Under the pieces are notes generated by a model, which worked only from the letters and a program-made list of their open reading frames with translations, had not been told where the DNA came from and made no database searches. A stretch of DNA of 64,000 nt from Aliiroseovarius salicola (GTDB lineage: Bacteria; Pseudomonadota; Alphaproteobacteria; Rhodobacterales; Rhodobacteraceae), in NCBI RefSeq assembly GCF_027891095.1, contig NZ_JAQIIO010000005.1, positions 124,001-188,000 of the forward strand. Reading direction: 5' to 3'. Both the position numbers and the translations under genes were made by a program. Below, in pieces: positions 8,410 to 17,590 of this stretch. The first letter of the stretch is position 1. Each line of letters opens with the position of its first letter.

Positions 8410-9252
8410 ATGCATATCGCCCCATATGACAACCAGAACAAACCGATCGTGGATGCTGATCACGAACTGGTACCGCTCAATTATTTCAACATCGTCAAAC
8501 TGAAGAAGGGTGAGCATTTCGACTATTCCGTTCCCGGTTACGAAACCTGCATCGCACCCGCGACGGGCACTGTCGATGTGAATGTTGAAGGCGCAAGCTT
8601 TCCTACCCTTGGCAATCGCGGCGTTGACGTCTGGGATGGCGAGCCAGAAGGGGTCTATGTTCCGGTTGGGGCCATGGCGCGGATCACATGTGTCTCTGAC
8701 GCGACCGAAATATTCATCGCCGGGGCGAAATACGACAAGGTGCTCGAGCCGTTTGATGTGCGCGAAGCAGATATTGACCTGGTGCAATACGGGTCGGACG
8801 ACACCAAAACACACCGCAAGATCAAACACATCCTTGGGGCAAATCAGCATGACAAAGTGGGCCGCCTTCTGGTGAGCGAACTTTACACCGTGGGCGCGGG
8901 TGGCTGGTCTGGCTTCCCGTCACACAAGCATGACACGGATCGCCTGCCGGACGAGACCCGCCATGACGAGACGTACAATTTTCGCTTCAAACCGAATTAT
9001 GGCTCGGGGTTGCAGATGCTTCAGCGCGAGGATGGCAAGCCCGGGGACGCCTATCACATCGTCGATGGTTCAACGATGCTGATCGACAAGGGCTATCACC
9101 CCTGCGCGGTGCTGCCGGGATATGAGATGTACTATTTCACAATCCTCGGCGGTCTCAGCCAGCGTTCGCTCAAGCAATATTTCCAGCCGACCCATGCGGA
9201 ACAGCTGCACACAATCCCCGGGATCATGGACATGGTGGCAAAGTTCAAATGA
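8410..9252 (+). CDS. iolB: 5-deoxy-glucuronate isomerase IolB
   Basis: Cupin-fold isomerase of 280 residues that converts 5-deoxy-glucuronate to 2-deoxy-5-keto-gluconate. The second cupin carries the likely metal ligands in SGFPSHKHDTDRLPDE and DETYNFRF. The C-terminal GYHPCAVLPGYEMYYF is also characteristic. The start at 8410 is preceded by AAAGGATCAAAC and is 22 nt after iolC; a longer frame from 8194 lies inside iolC and is rejected. Third gene of the iolDCB-aldolase operon. Confidence 0.93.
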   Translation: MHIAPYDNQNKPIVDADHELVPLNYFNIVKLKKGEHFDYSVPGYETCIAPATGTVDVNVEGASFPTLGNRGVDVWDGEPEGVYVPVGAMARITCVSDATEIFIAGAKYDKVLEPFDVREADIDLVQYGSDDTKTHRKIKHILGANQHDKVGRLLVSELYTVGAGGWSGFPSHKHDTDRLPDETRHDETYNFRFKPNYGSGLQMLQREDGKPGDAYHIVDGSTMLIDKGYHPCAVLPGYEMYYFTILGGLSQRSLKQYFQPTHAEQLHTIPGIMDMVAKFK

Positions 9253-10079
9253 GTTTGGTGACACTGGCAGAAGCCCTGCAACCCGCTCTTCGTGGAAACT
9301 ATGCCGTGGCCGGTCTGGTCACACTCGGGTGGGAAGATATGCGCGCCTATGTGGCGGCCGCCGAAGCCGAAAATTGCCCGGTGATCCTGCAGGCAGGGCC
9401 GTCCTGCCGCGAGCACACACCCCTTCCCGTACTGGGAAAAATGTTTCGGTACCTCGCTGAAAACGCCTCGGTTCCGGTCGTGGCACATTTGGATCATGGC
9501 TATACGGCAGACGAGTGCCGTATGGCGATCGACAGCGGGTTCTCCTCGGTGATGTTCGACGGATCACGCAAACCGCTTGCAGAAAACATCGCTGAAACCC
9601 GCGCCATCGTGGAAATGGCCCATGCGGCGGGGGTGTCTTGCGAGGGTGAGATCGGCTTTGTCGGCTATTCCGGCGGCGAAGGATCGGCAGGAACCGACCC
9701 GGAAGAGGCTGCGCAATTTGCCCGCGAAACCGGGGTTGATGCAATGGCCATTTCCGTGGGGAACGTGCATTTGCAACAGGACAAGGAAGGCGGGCTTGAT
9801 GAGCCGCGCATCCGCGCCATCGAAACGCTGACAGATGTGCCCTTGGTGATCCATGGCGGGTCCGGCGTACCGGTGGCACAGCGCACCGCGCTTGCCCGAG
9901 GATCGAAGATCTGCAAGTTCAACATCGGCACCGAGCTGCGCATGGCTTTTGGTCACGCGCTGCGGGACGCGGTAAACGCTGATCCTGATCGGTTCGACCG
10001 TGTGCAAATCCTGAAAGAAACGCATGATCCCGTGGAAGCAGCGGCCCGTCGGGTGCTGTCGGCCTTCAAACCGGGGTAG
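9249..10079 (+). CDS. Class II aldolase, likely 6-phospho-5-dehydro-2-deoxy-D-gluconate aldolase (IolJ role)
   Basis: Class II fructose-bisphosphate-aldolase-fold protein of 276 residues. Visible zinc-site elements are the catalytic region VVAHLDHGYT, the second site CEGEIGFVGY, AISVGNVHL and the C-terminal HGGSG, followed by KFNIGTELR. It overlaps the iolB stop by 4 nt (ATGA), so it is tightly coupled to the inositol operon. In that setting it most likely splits the IolC product into dihydroxyacetone phosphate and malonate semialdehyde. A fructose- or tagatose-bisphosphate aldolase cannot be excluded from sequence alone. It supplies the step that lacks an IolC-fused aldolase. Confidence 0.85.
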   Translation: MSLVTLAEALQPALRGNYAVAGLVTLGWEDMRAYVAAAEAENCPVILQAGPSCREHTPLPVLGKMFRYLAENASVPVVAHLDHGYTADECRMAIDSGFSSVMFDGSRKPLAENIAETRAIVEMAHAAGVSCEGEIGFVGYSGGEGSAGTDPEEAAQFARETGVDAMAISVGNVHLQQDKEGGLDEPRIRAIETLTDVPLVIHGGSGVPVAQRTALARGSKICKFNIGTELRMAFGHALRDAVNADPDRFDRVQILKETHDPVEAAARRVLSAFKPG

Positions 10080-10300
10080 GATTGGGGGCCCTTGCAGCCG
10101 CCCTTACTTTGACCAGAGATTGCCCCGATCAGAACCAGCGTAGCTGCTGGATCGCCCGTCTTGTGGAGATGGGAGCTTGAGCTGGGACTGCGCGAGAGTA
10201 GAACCTGATGTGGTCAACAAGCCCTCCCTGCCCCTACGCCCCCGGTCGGGGAGGCATTACCGGCGATCTCATAAAGCACCAGATTTACACAAACTCACGC

Positions 10301-11242
10301 TCAAATGTCCAATTCTGAGACCCAAGGCGGATTGGCCCCAGCGCGGGACACTGTGATTGCAGCCACACGCGCGCCATAAGAAAGCGCTTTTTCCATGTTC
10401 TCAGGAGAGACTTTCCGGATCCCTGTCTTGCTCAGGCATCCCAACGATGAGAGCATCGCCAAAACTCCTGCGTTGAACGTGTCTCCTGCCCCAACGGTGT
10501 CCACCACTGTGGCTGGCACAGCAGATACATGTACTTCCTGCCCGTCGCGCAGTCGCGCCATGGCGCCGTCGCCGCCTTTTGTCATAAGCACAACAGACGG
10601 GCCCATTGATTGCACTTTCTCAAGTTTTTTAGCCTGTGCCATGTCTTCTGGAATGAACCAATCGAGATCTTCATCGGAAACCTTGACGATATCGGCAACG
10701 GTCAGCAGTCGTGTCAATCGCTCTCGAAAACGCTCCTCGTCTTCGATGAACCCAGGCCGGATATTCGGGTCAAGCATTACCACCCGTGAGGTGCCTTCAC
10801 GTTCCGCAAGAGCTGCATAAGCGTCCGCCCCCGGCTCGCAGGCCAGACTGATCCCACCAAAAAACAACGCGGATATCTTTTGGTCCAGGACGGGCATGTC
10901 GCTAGGCAAAAGCATCCGCCCCGCCGAGTTTTCATCAAAGAAAGAATAGCTTGCGTGCCCATCTGACAGGTGAACAAACGCCAACGTGGTTGGCCGATCC
11001 GTATGAACAATATGCGTCACATCTACCTGGCTTGCAGCGAGGTCTGCGGCGAGTTGTTGGCCAAACATGTCACTGGACAACCCGGTCAGAAGACCTGCCC
11101 GCACGCCCAATCGCCCCAAAGCAATGGCGGTATTGAAAACAGCGCCACCAGTGTGTGGAACGAATCCCTCACCACCGCCCTCAACAGCGCTTGGGATCAT
11201 GTCAATCAGGGCTTCTCCGCAGCACAAGATTTCCAGCGGCAT
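10301..11242 (-). CDS. PfkB-family carbohydrate kinase (fructokinase-like)
   Basis: Sugar kinase of 313 residues. The N-terminus ILCCGEALIDMIPS, the GGAVFNTAIALGRLG segment and the C-terminal DTVGAGDTFNAGVLAML are classic PfkB/ribokinase signatures; the last contains the catalytic Asp. AAGG lies 8 nt upstream of ATG 11242. It faces the isomerase gene at 11364, so the pair could form a short route in which an aldose is isomerised to fructose and phosphorylated. No operator like that of the iol genes is seen in the 121-bp gap, so regulation is probably separate. Confidence 0.85.
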   Translation of the reverse strand: MPLEILCCGEALIDMIPSAVEGGGEGFVPHTGGAVFNTAIALGRLGVRAGLLTGLSSDMFGQQLAADLAASQVDVTHIVHTDRPTTLAFVHLSDGHASYSFFDENSAGRMLLPSDMPVLDQKISALFFGGISLACEPGADAYAALAEREGTSRVVMLDPNIRPGFIEDEERFRERLTRLLTVADIVKVSDEDLDWFIPEDMAQAKKLEKVQSMGPSVVLMTKGGDGAMARLRDGQEVHVSAVPATVVDTVGAGDTFNAGVLAMLSSLGCLSKTGIRKVSPENMEKALSYGARVAAITVSRAGANPPWVSELDI

Positions 11243-11363
11243 CTTTTCATCCTTAGTTGGTGCTTGATTTTCAGACGCGATAGAGCTTTGTTAGCGCCAA
11301 CATTACGCATAGACAAGCTAATCCCGATTTTATCCATGAGGGTTCGGCCAAGGTGAGGAAAAG

Positions 11364-12047
11364 ATGAAACGATCACGGATCAATCAGATCATGGCAGAGG
11401 CGGATGACATGATCCGCAGCTTTGGATTTGCCCTGCCCTCTTTTGCCTATTGGACACCGGAGGATTTCAAAGCCCGATCTTCAGATGCGGCGCACTTGAT
11501 CTCCTCTCGTTGCGGTTGGGACATTACCGATTATGGTGCAGGCCGATTTGACCAGATGGGATTGTTTCTTTTCACTCTGCGCAATGGGCGGCTTGCCGAT
11601 CTGCAAAGGGGCGGCGGCATGTGTTATGCGGAAAAACTGCTGATCTCGCGTCAGGATCAAATTTCCCCGATGCATACACATGTGATCAAGGCCGAAGACA
11701 TCATCAATCGTGGAGGGGCCACGCTTGTGGTGGAGTTGTTCGGGTCTGACGATCAGGGAGGCTTTGCCGAAGATCGCGGGGGCACCGTCTGGTGCGATGG
11801 GATCGAACGTCGCTTTGCGTCGGGCGAAAAGCTGCGTTTAGCACCGGGCGAAAGCGTCACACTGATGCCCGGTGACTGGCACGCGTTCTGGGGCGAAGGT
11901 GGCGATGTTTTGATCGGTGAAGTCTCAACCGTGAATGACGATGAGACCGACAATATCTTTCGCGACCCGATTGGCCGCTTTGCTTCGATCGAGGAAGATG
12001 AGCGTCCACGCCACCTGCTTGTGAGCGATTACGCCAGCTGGCTTTGA
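11364..12047 (+). CDS. D-lyxose/D-mannose-type ketol-isomerase (cupin)
   Basis: Cupin-fold protein of 227 residues resembling D-lyxose ketol-isomerase. Likely metal ligands lie in QISPMHTHVIKAEDI (two His and a Glu) and in MPGDWHAFWGE. The N-terminal FALPSFAYWTPEDFK segment is also family-like. The start is preceded by GGTGAGGAAAAG. It is divergent from the fructokinase-like gene. Conversion of D-mannose to fructose or of D-lyxose to xylulose is plausible; the adjacent kinase favours a hexose ketose product. Substrate is inferred. Confidence 0.75.
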   Translation: MKRSRINQIMAEADDMIRSFGFALPSFAYWTPEDFKARSSDAAHLISSRCGWDITDYGAGRFDQMGLFLFTLRNGRLADLQRGGGMCYAEKLLISRQDQISPMHTHVIKAEDIINRGGATLVVELFGSDDQGGFAEDRGGTVWCDGIERRFASGEKLRLAPGESVTLMPGDWHAFWGEGGDVLIGEVSTVNDDETDNIFRDPIGRFASIEEDERPRHLLVSDYASWL

Positions 12048-12671
12048 GGCGTTATCAGCCGCCCTTGGCTGCTCGAACAAAAATCAATTCACCAGATTTT
12101 CACCGCGACCGCCGATGAGATTTGGTACAGGTCGGTCACTCATATTCTTCAATTTGCATAACAAATATCCCCACACAATAGGGGCTTACCGCGTTTACCC
12201 GAAAACATGTCACGGGCGAATTCCCTGATCACACGAAAGTGTTGGGGTGATTGTGGAAAAGTCGACAGCGCACGCCAATCTATAAATCACACCGCCACCG
12301 GCAAAAAGAAATGGAAATTTGCCGGATTTTACAGTAGTATAAGCTTATGCGGATCCCGTGCGCACCGCGCTGAGCCAGACGGAAGAATACTCGGCTCAAT
12401 CCGTATCGAACCGAGCTTGGACAGTTGGAAGAAACCCCGACGAAGGCTGCTCTTCGGCAATTGATCCCGCATGTCACCGGGCAATAGAACCCGGCTTAAA
12501 ACGGGTTCAAATCAAGATGTAAGAAACAACAGAGCAGCTCTCAGGGAACTCGGCACGTCGGAGACCTTCGTGATTTGCGAGGCGGCGTGCTGGACGTGAT
12601 TGGAAAAGTCCGGGCGTTTCGCCCCTGTTACTCAGGCCCCGCGAAACGCCTCAATTGCAGGAGGTTATCGC
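12048..12671. promoter_or_regulatory. 624-bp leader/promoter region of prkA
   Basis: No convincing gene. It holds a perfect 7-bp hairpin (GAACCCG / CGGGTTC, 12487-12508, 8-base loop) and a smaller ACAC-GAAA-GTGT hairpin at 12231-12242. The upstream sequence TTGCCGG...TAGTAT around 12320-12340 could be a promoter but the match is weak. The unusually long region suggests complex control of the prkA operon. Confidence 0.4.
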
Positions 12672-14606
12672 ATGGACGACATTATCGAGCTGTTTACAGA
12701 ACACCACGCCAAGGCCCGTGACAATGAAATGCCTCTGGGTGCATATCTCGAGGCGTGTCGCGATGATCCGAGCATGTACGCCGGCGTCGCCGAACGCATG
12801 TTGGCGGCCATTGGTCCCGAAGAGTTGATTGAAACATCGAAAGATCCCCGCCTTGGGTTGATCTTTCAGAACCGCACCTTGAAACGCTATAGTGCCTTTG
12901 ACGAATTTTACGGCATGGAAGACACGATCGAGCGGATCGTGGGATATTTCCGCTACGCCGCCCAGGGCCTCGAAGAGCGCAAACAGATCCTCTATCTGCT
13001 TGGCCCCGTGGGGGGTGGCAAATCTTCTCTGGCGGAACGACTGAAGCGGTTGTTGGAAGACCAGCCGATTTATGTGCTAAAAGCCGGCGATCAGATCAGC
13101 CCGATATTTGAAAGCCCGCTGGGTCTGTTCGATCCCAACAAGATGGGAGACATCCTGCTGGACCGTTACGGCATCGCCAAACACCGTCTTCCGGGGTTGA
13201 TGAGCCCTTGGGCAGTCAAGCGGCTGGATGAGTTTGGCGGCGACATCAGCAAGTTCACCGTCATCCGCATGGTCCCATCGCGTCTTCGTCAGGTTGCCAT
13301 CGCCAAGGTGGAACCGGGGGACGAGAACAATCAGGACATTTCCACCCTTGTCGGCAAGGTCGACATTCGCCAGTTGGAGCATTTCAGCCAGAACGATCCC
13401 GATGCCTACAGCTTCTCTGGCGGCATGAACCGCACCACGCAGGGGCTGATGGAATTCGTCGAGATGTTCAAGGCGCCAATCAAGATGTTGCACCCGATGC
13501 TGACCGCCACACAGGAAGGCAACTATATGGGGACGGAAAGCTTTGGCGCGATCCCCTATCGCGGTACGATCCTCGCCCACTCGAACGAAAGCGAGTGGCA
13601 GCAGTTCAAGAACAACAAGAACAACGAAGCTTTCATTGACCGGGTGTCGATTGTGAAAGTGCCCTATTGCCTTCGCGTGACGGAAGAGGCGCAGATTTAT
13701 GAGAAGCTGTTGGAGAACAGCGAGCTCAAGGATGCCTCTTGCGCACCAGAAACGCTCAAGATCCTGGCGCGTTTCTCTGTTTTGACGCGGCTCACCCCGC
13801 ATGAAAACTCCAACCTCTATTCAAAGATGCGGGTTTATGATGGGGAAACCCTGAAAGACACCGACCCCAAGGCCAAGACCGTGCAGGAATATCAGGATAT
13901 GGCCGGGGTGGATGAAGGCATGACCGGGATTTCCACTCGGTTCGCCTTCAAGGTCCTGAGCTCGGTCTTCAACTACGACACCGAAGAGGTCGCCGCTGAT
14001 CCGGTTCACCTGATGTATCTTCTGGAACAGCTGATCAAACGCGAGCAATTCCCGCCAGAAACCGAAGCCACCTATCTGGAGTTCATCAAGACCGAGCTCG
14101 CGCCACGCTATGGCGAATTCATCGGCAATGAGATCCAGAAAGCCTATCTGGAAAGCTATTCGGAATATGGTCAGAACGTATTTGACCGCTACATCGCCTA
14201 TGCGGATGCTTGGATCGAGGAACAGGATTATAAGGATCCCGACACCGGCCAGCTTTACAACCGCGAGATCCTGAATGCAGAGCTGACCAAGATCGAAAAA
14301 CCGGTTGGCATCTCCAATCCCAAAGATTTCCGCAATGAAGTGGTCAAGTTTGCCCTGCGCCATCGCGCCAATACCGGGCAGAATCCCGCTTGGAACTCGT
14401 ATGAGAAACTGCGCGATGTGATCGAAAAGCACATGTTCAGCCAGGTCGAAGAGCTTCTGCCTGTGATCAGTTTTGGGTCGAAAAAAGACAGCGAGACTGA
14501 AGGCAAACATCTGGAGTTCGTCGATCGAATGAAAGGCCACGGATATACCGGCCGACAAGTGCGGCGACTGGTTGAATGGTACATGCGGGTCAATAAAGCC
14601 GGATAA
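12672..14606 (+). CDS. prkA: PrkA-type serine protein kinase (YeaG family)
   Basis: Cytoplasmic protein of 644 residues, the usual PrkA/YeaG length. The N-terminal AAA-like domain shows a Walker A motif YLLGPVGGGKSSLAERL around residue 110, and the C-terminal PrkA kinase domain follows (LLPVISFGSKKDSETEGKH). AGGAGG is 7 nt before ATG 12672; the upstream extension to 12600 is rejected. It starts the operon prkA-yeaH-spoVR. In enterobacteria the YeaG/YeaH pair supports survival of nitrogen starvation and stationary phase; a similar stress role here is inferred. Confidence 0.93.
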   Translation: MDDIIELFTEHHAKARDNEMPLGAYLEACRDDPSMYAGVAERMLAAIGPEELIETSKDPRLGLIFQNRTLKRYSAFDEFYGMEDTIERIVGYFRYAAQGLEERKQILYLLGPVGGGKSSLAERLKRLLEDQPIYVLKAGDQISPIFESPLGLFDPNKMGDILLDRYGIAKHRLPGLMSPWAVKRLDEFGGDISKFTVIRMVPSRLRQVAIAKVEPGDENNQDISTLVGKVDIRQLEHFSQNDPDAYSFSGGMNRTTQGLMEFVEMFKAPIKMLHPMLTATQEGNYMGTESFGAIPYRGTILAHSNESEWQQFKNNKNNEAFIDRVSIVKVPYCLRVTEEAQIYEKLLENSELKDASCAPETLKILARFSVLTRLTPHENSNLYSKMRVYDGETLKDTDPKAKTVQEYQDMAGVDEGMTGISTRFAFKVLSSVFNYDTEEVAADPVHLMYLLEQLIKREQFPPETEATYLEFIKTELAPRYGEFIGNEIQKAYLESYSEYGQNVFDRYIAYADAWIEEQDYKDPDTGQLYNREILNAELTKIEKPVGISNPKDFRNEVVKFALRHRANTGQNPAWNSYEKLRDVIEKHMFSQVEELLPVISFGSKKDSETEGKHLEFVDRMKGHGYTGRQVRRLVEWYMRVNKAG

Positions 14607-14625
14607 CCGGGAAAGGTTCGAGCAG

Positions 14626-15969
14626 ATGCATCATTTCATCGACCGACGCCAAAACCCGAAAGGGAAAAGCCTCGGCAATCGTCAGCGGTTCCTGCGCCGG
14701 GTGCGCGGCCGCGTAAAAGAGATGGTCGACAAATCGGTCCGTGACCGGTCGATCCGCGACAACAGTGCAAAAGGCCTTGAAGGCGGCGAGCGCGTGACGA
14801 TCCCCACCAAGGGGATCAAAGAACCGCGGTTCATCCTGTCCGGCGATACGGGTGCGCGTGATCGTGTGTTGCCTGGCAACAAGGAATTTATCGTCGGCGA
14901 CAGTTTCAAACGCCCCCAAGGGGGCAGCGGCGAAGGTGGGCGCAAGGCCTCAGAGGATGGCGAAGGAGAAGATCAATTTTCCTTCACCCTGACCCGTGAC
15001 GAATACCTCGACCTTCTGTTTGATGGATTGGAACTGCCTGATCTCGCGAAGAAAAACGTGGTTGAAACAGAAACAGTCGGGCGCCGCCGTGCCGGGTTGA
15101 CCACATCGGGCACACCCTCAAACCTCAATCTTGTGCGCACCATGCGCAATTCTCTCGGGCGCAGGCTCGCCTTGCGGCGCCCGTCGCTCTCGGCAATGGA
15201 AAAACTCCGGGATGAGATAGAAGCGCTGGAAGAGATAAAAGCCCCCAGCCCGCAAGAAATTGCTTTGCTGGAAGAGTTGCGAGACAAGCTGGCCCGTATG
15301 GAACGCAAGCGCAAGATTGTAGGTTATATTGACCCGCTGGACCTGCGCTTTGACACGCATGTGCCTGAAGTCGTGCGAAATTCCAAAGCCGTGGTGTTCT
15401 GCCTTATGGATGTATCGGGGTCCATGCAGGAACGCGAAAAGGACCTTGCCAAACGGTTCTTCATCTTGCTGCATCTCTTTCTGGAACGGCGCTACAAACG
15501 CACGGATATCGTCTTTATCCGCCACACTCATCTGGCGCAGGAAGTGGACGAGGAAACCTTTTTCTACGCCAAGGAAAGCGGGGGGACCATCGTCAGCACG
15601 GCGCTTGAGAAGATGCATGAGGTCATCCTCGACCGTTATCCCACCGATGAATGGAACATCTATGGGGCACAGGCCTCTGACGGGGATAATTTTGGCAGCG
15701 ACTCCGACAAGTGCAAGTCCCTGCTAAATGAGAAGTTGCTGCCAATCTGTCAGTATTACGCCTATGTGGAAATCGCACCTGTTGATCAGGATGGCAGCCT
15801 GCCCCCAGGAGCGCGAGGCGCGGATCTCTGGGAGACTTATCGCGAGGTTCAGGGGGACTGGCCCAATTTTCAGATGCGACATGTGGCGCATCCCGCCCAG
15901 ATCTATCCTGTATTCCGCGGCCTATTTGCTCCCGGTAAAAAAGCAGCCCGGAAAGGGGTGTCAGCATGA
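14626..15969 (+). CDS. DUF444 family protein (YeaH/YhbH-like)
   Basis: 447-residue protein of the YeaH/YhbH family. Visible features are the basic N-terminus MHHFIDRRQNPKGKSLGNRQ, an acidic and glycine-rich linker (RPQGGSGEGGRKASEDGEGE) and a C-terminal von Willebrand A-like fold with the MIDAS-type segment FCLMDVSGSMQEREKDLAKR. The start at 14626 has AAAGG upstream; a 14572 start overlaps prkA and is less likely. It sits 19 nt after prkA and overlaps the spoVR-like gene by 4 nt. It probably works with PrkA; its molecular activity is not established. Confidence 0.9.
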   Translation: MHHFIDRRQNPKGKSLGNRQRFLRRVRGRVKEMVDKSVRDRSIRDNSAKGLEGGERVTIPTKGIKEPRFILSGDTGARDRVLPGNKEFIVGDSFKRPQGGSGEGGRKASEDGEGEDQFSFTLTRDEYLDLLFDGLELPDLAKKNVVETETVGRRRAGLTTSGTPSNLNLVRTMRNSLGRRLALRRPSLSAMEKLRDEIEALEEIKAPSPQEIALLEELRDKLARMERKRKIVGYIDPLDLRFDTHVPEVVRNSKAVVFCLMDVSGSMQEREKDLAKRFFILLHLFLERRYKRTDIVFIRHTHLAQEVDEETFFYAKESGGTIVSTALEKMHEVILDRYPTDEWNIYGAQASDGDNFGSDSDKCKSLLNEKLLPICQYYAYVEIAPVDQDGSLPPGARGADLWETYREVQGDWPNFQMRHVAHPAQIYPVFRGLFAPGKKAARKGVSA

Positions 15970-17513
15970 CAGAGACAGCCACCGCCTCTGCCCCGTTATT
16001 TAATGGTCCCGATTGGACATTTGAACTTCTGGGAACCGTGCATGATGCCATCGAAGAGATCGCATTGAACGAACTTGGCCTAGACGTCTATCCCAACCAG
16101 ATCGAAATCATCTCGTCTGAACAGATGCTTGACGCCTATTCCTGTGTCGGCCTGCCGCTGATGTATCAGCACTGGTCCTTCGGCAAGCATTTCGTGCGCG
16201 ATGAGACCTACTACCGAAAGGGTCTGACGGGTCTCGCCTATGAGATCGTGATCAATTCAAACCCCTGTATCAGCTACAATATGGAAGAGAACTCCATGGC
16301 GATGCAGACCCTGGTCATGGCGCATGCGGCCTTTGGACATAACCACTTTTTCAAGAACAACTACCTGTTTCGCGACTGGACCGATGCAAGCGGCATTCAC
16401 GACTATCTGGCGTTTGCCAAGAACTTCGTCGCCCGCTGCGAGGAACGGTATGGCGTGGATGAGGTCGAGGCGATCCTTGATGCGGCACATGCATTGCGCG
16501 ATCAGGGCGTGTTTCGATATGGTCGACCGCCTCGCCCCACGTCGCAGGAGTTACAGGCCATGCAGCAACGGCGGGACGAACATGCCAGTCAGCAAAGCGT
16601 TCTGGACCTGTGGACCGACAGCACAATGGGCGTTGCTGAAGATACCGAAGACACACATCTCCAGGCCCGTCAGATACGGCAGGAGGACCTGAACCTCCCA
16701 CAAGAGAACCTTTTGTATTTCCTTGAGAAAAACAGCCCAACATTGCAGCCATGGCAGCGGGAAATCGTTCGGATTGTGCGTTTCCTGGCGCAATATCTCT
16801 ATCCGCAGAAACAGACCAAGGTGATGAATGAAGGCTGCGCCACCTTTGTGCATTACTACATTGTGAACCGGCTTTACGAAAAAGGGCTGATCACCCAAGG
16901 CGCGCTAATGGAGATACTGCACAGCCATACCAGTGTTGTGATGCAACCCGACTTTAACGACCCGCGCTTTTCCGGTCTCAACCCCTATGCGCTTGGGTTT
17001 GCAATGATGCAGGACATTCGTCGGATCTGCGAGGAACCAACTGACGAAGACCGTGAATGGTTTCCTGAGATCGCTGGTCATTCAGATTGGAAAGCAGTGC
17101 TGCGCGAAGCGTGGTCCAACTATCGGGACGAAAGTTTCATCCTGCAATTCCTGTCGCCCCATCTGATCCGTAAATTCAAACTGTTTGTGCTAACGGATGA
17201 CACCAAACATCCCGAGCTGGTGGTCAGCCAAATTCACAACGCATCAGGTTATCGCAGAATTCGACAGGTCTTGGCGCAATCCTATGACATCGCGCAGGTC
17301 GAGCCAGACATTCAGGTGGTCGACGTGGATCTGAAGGGGGATCGTGAATTGAAACTCTGCCATAACATTCAAGATGGTATTCAATTAGATCAAACCGGAT
17401 GCGCCGAGGTGCTCAAACATGTGAAACAATTGTGGGGGTATGAGGTCAGCCTGAAAGGACGAGACCACAGCAGCGATACTGTGGCCTATGAACTCTCGAC
17501 AAAACCCAGCTGA
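15966..17513 (+). CDS. SpoVR family protein (YcgB-like)
   Basis: 515-residue soluble protein of the SpoVR/YcgB family. Typical segments are MAHAAFGHNHFFKNNYLF and NEGCATFVHYYIVNRLY near the middle, which resemble a metal-site HxxH/E arrangement, then NPYALGFAMMQDIRRI. ATGA overlap with the DUF444 gene and AAAGGGG 7 nt before ATG 15966 support this start. The prkA-DUF444-spoVR trio is conserved across many proteobacteria. The gene is convergent with the Hint-domain gene; a weak GAGGG/CCCTC hairpin at 17570-17587 lies between them. Confidence 0.92.
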   Translation: MTETATASAPLFNGPDWTFELLGTVHDAIEEIALNELGLDVYPNQIEIISSEQMLDAYSCVGLPLMYQHWSFGKHFVRDETYYRKGLTGLAYEIVINSNPCISYNMEENSMAMQTLVMAHAAFGHNHFFKNNYLFRDWTDASGIHDYLAFAKNFVARCEERYGVDEVEAILDAAHALRDQGVFRYGRPPRPTSQELQAMQQRRDEHASQQSVLDLWTDSTMGVAEDTEDTHLQARQIRQEDLNLPQENLLYFLEKNSPTLQPWQREIVRIVRFLAQYLYPQKQTKVMNEGCATFVHYYIVNRLYEKGLITQGALMEILHSHTSVVMQPDFNDPRFSGLNPYALGFAMMQDIRRICEEPTDEDREWFPEIAGHSDWKAVLREAWSNYRDESFILQFLSPHLIRKFKLFVLTDDTKHPELVVSQIHNASGYRRIRQVLAQSYDIAQVEPDIQVVDVDLKGDRELKLCHNIQDGIQLDQTGCAEVLKHVKQLWGYEVSLKGRDHSSDTVAYELSTKPS

Positions 17514-17590
17514 GCGGCGTGACATCCCCTGATAGAGCCTTAGAAAGAGCGCAGGTCGGTTCTGTGGAAGAGGGCGAGTTCACCCTCTAC

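Noticed and set aside
13077-14558. Two long minus-strand frames (241 and 245 codons) inside prkA
   Set aside because: Shadows of the kinase gene; the sense frame has Walker A and family length, while these have no domain.
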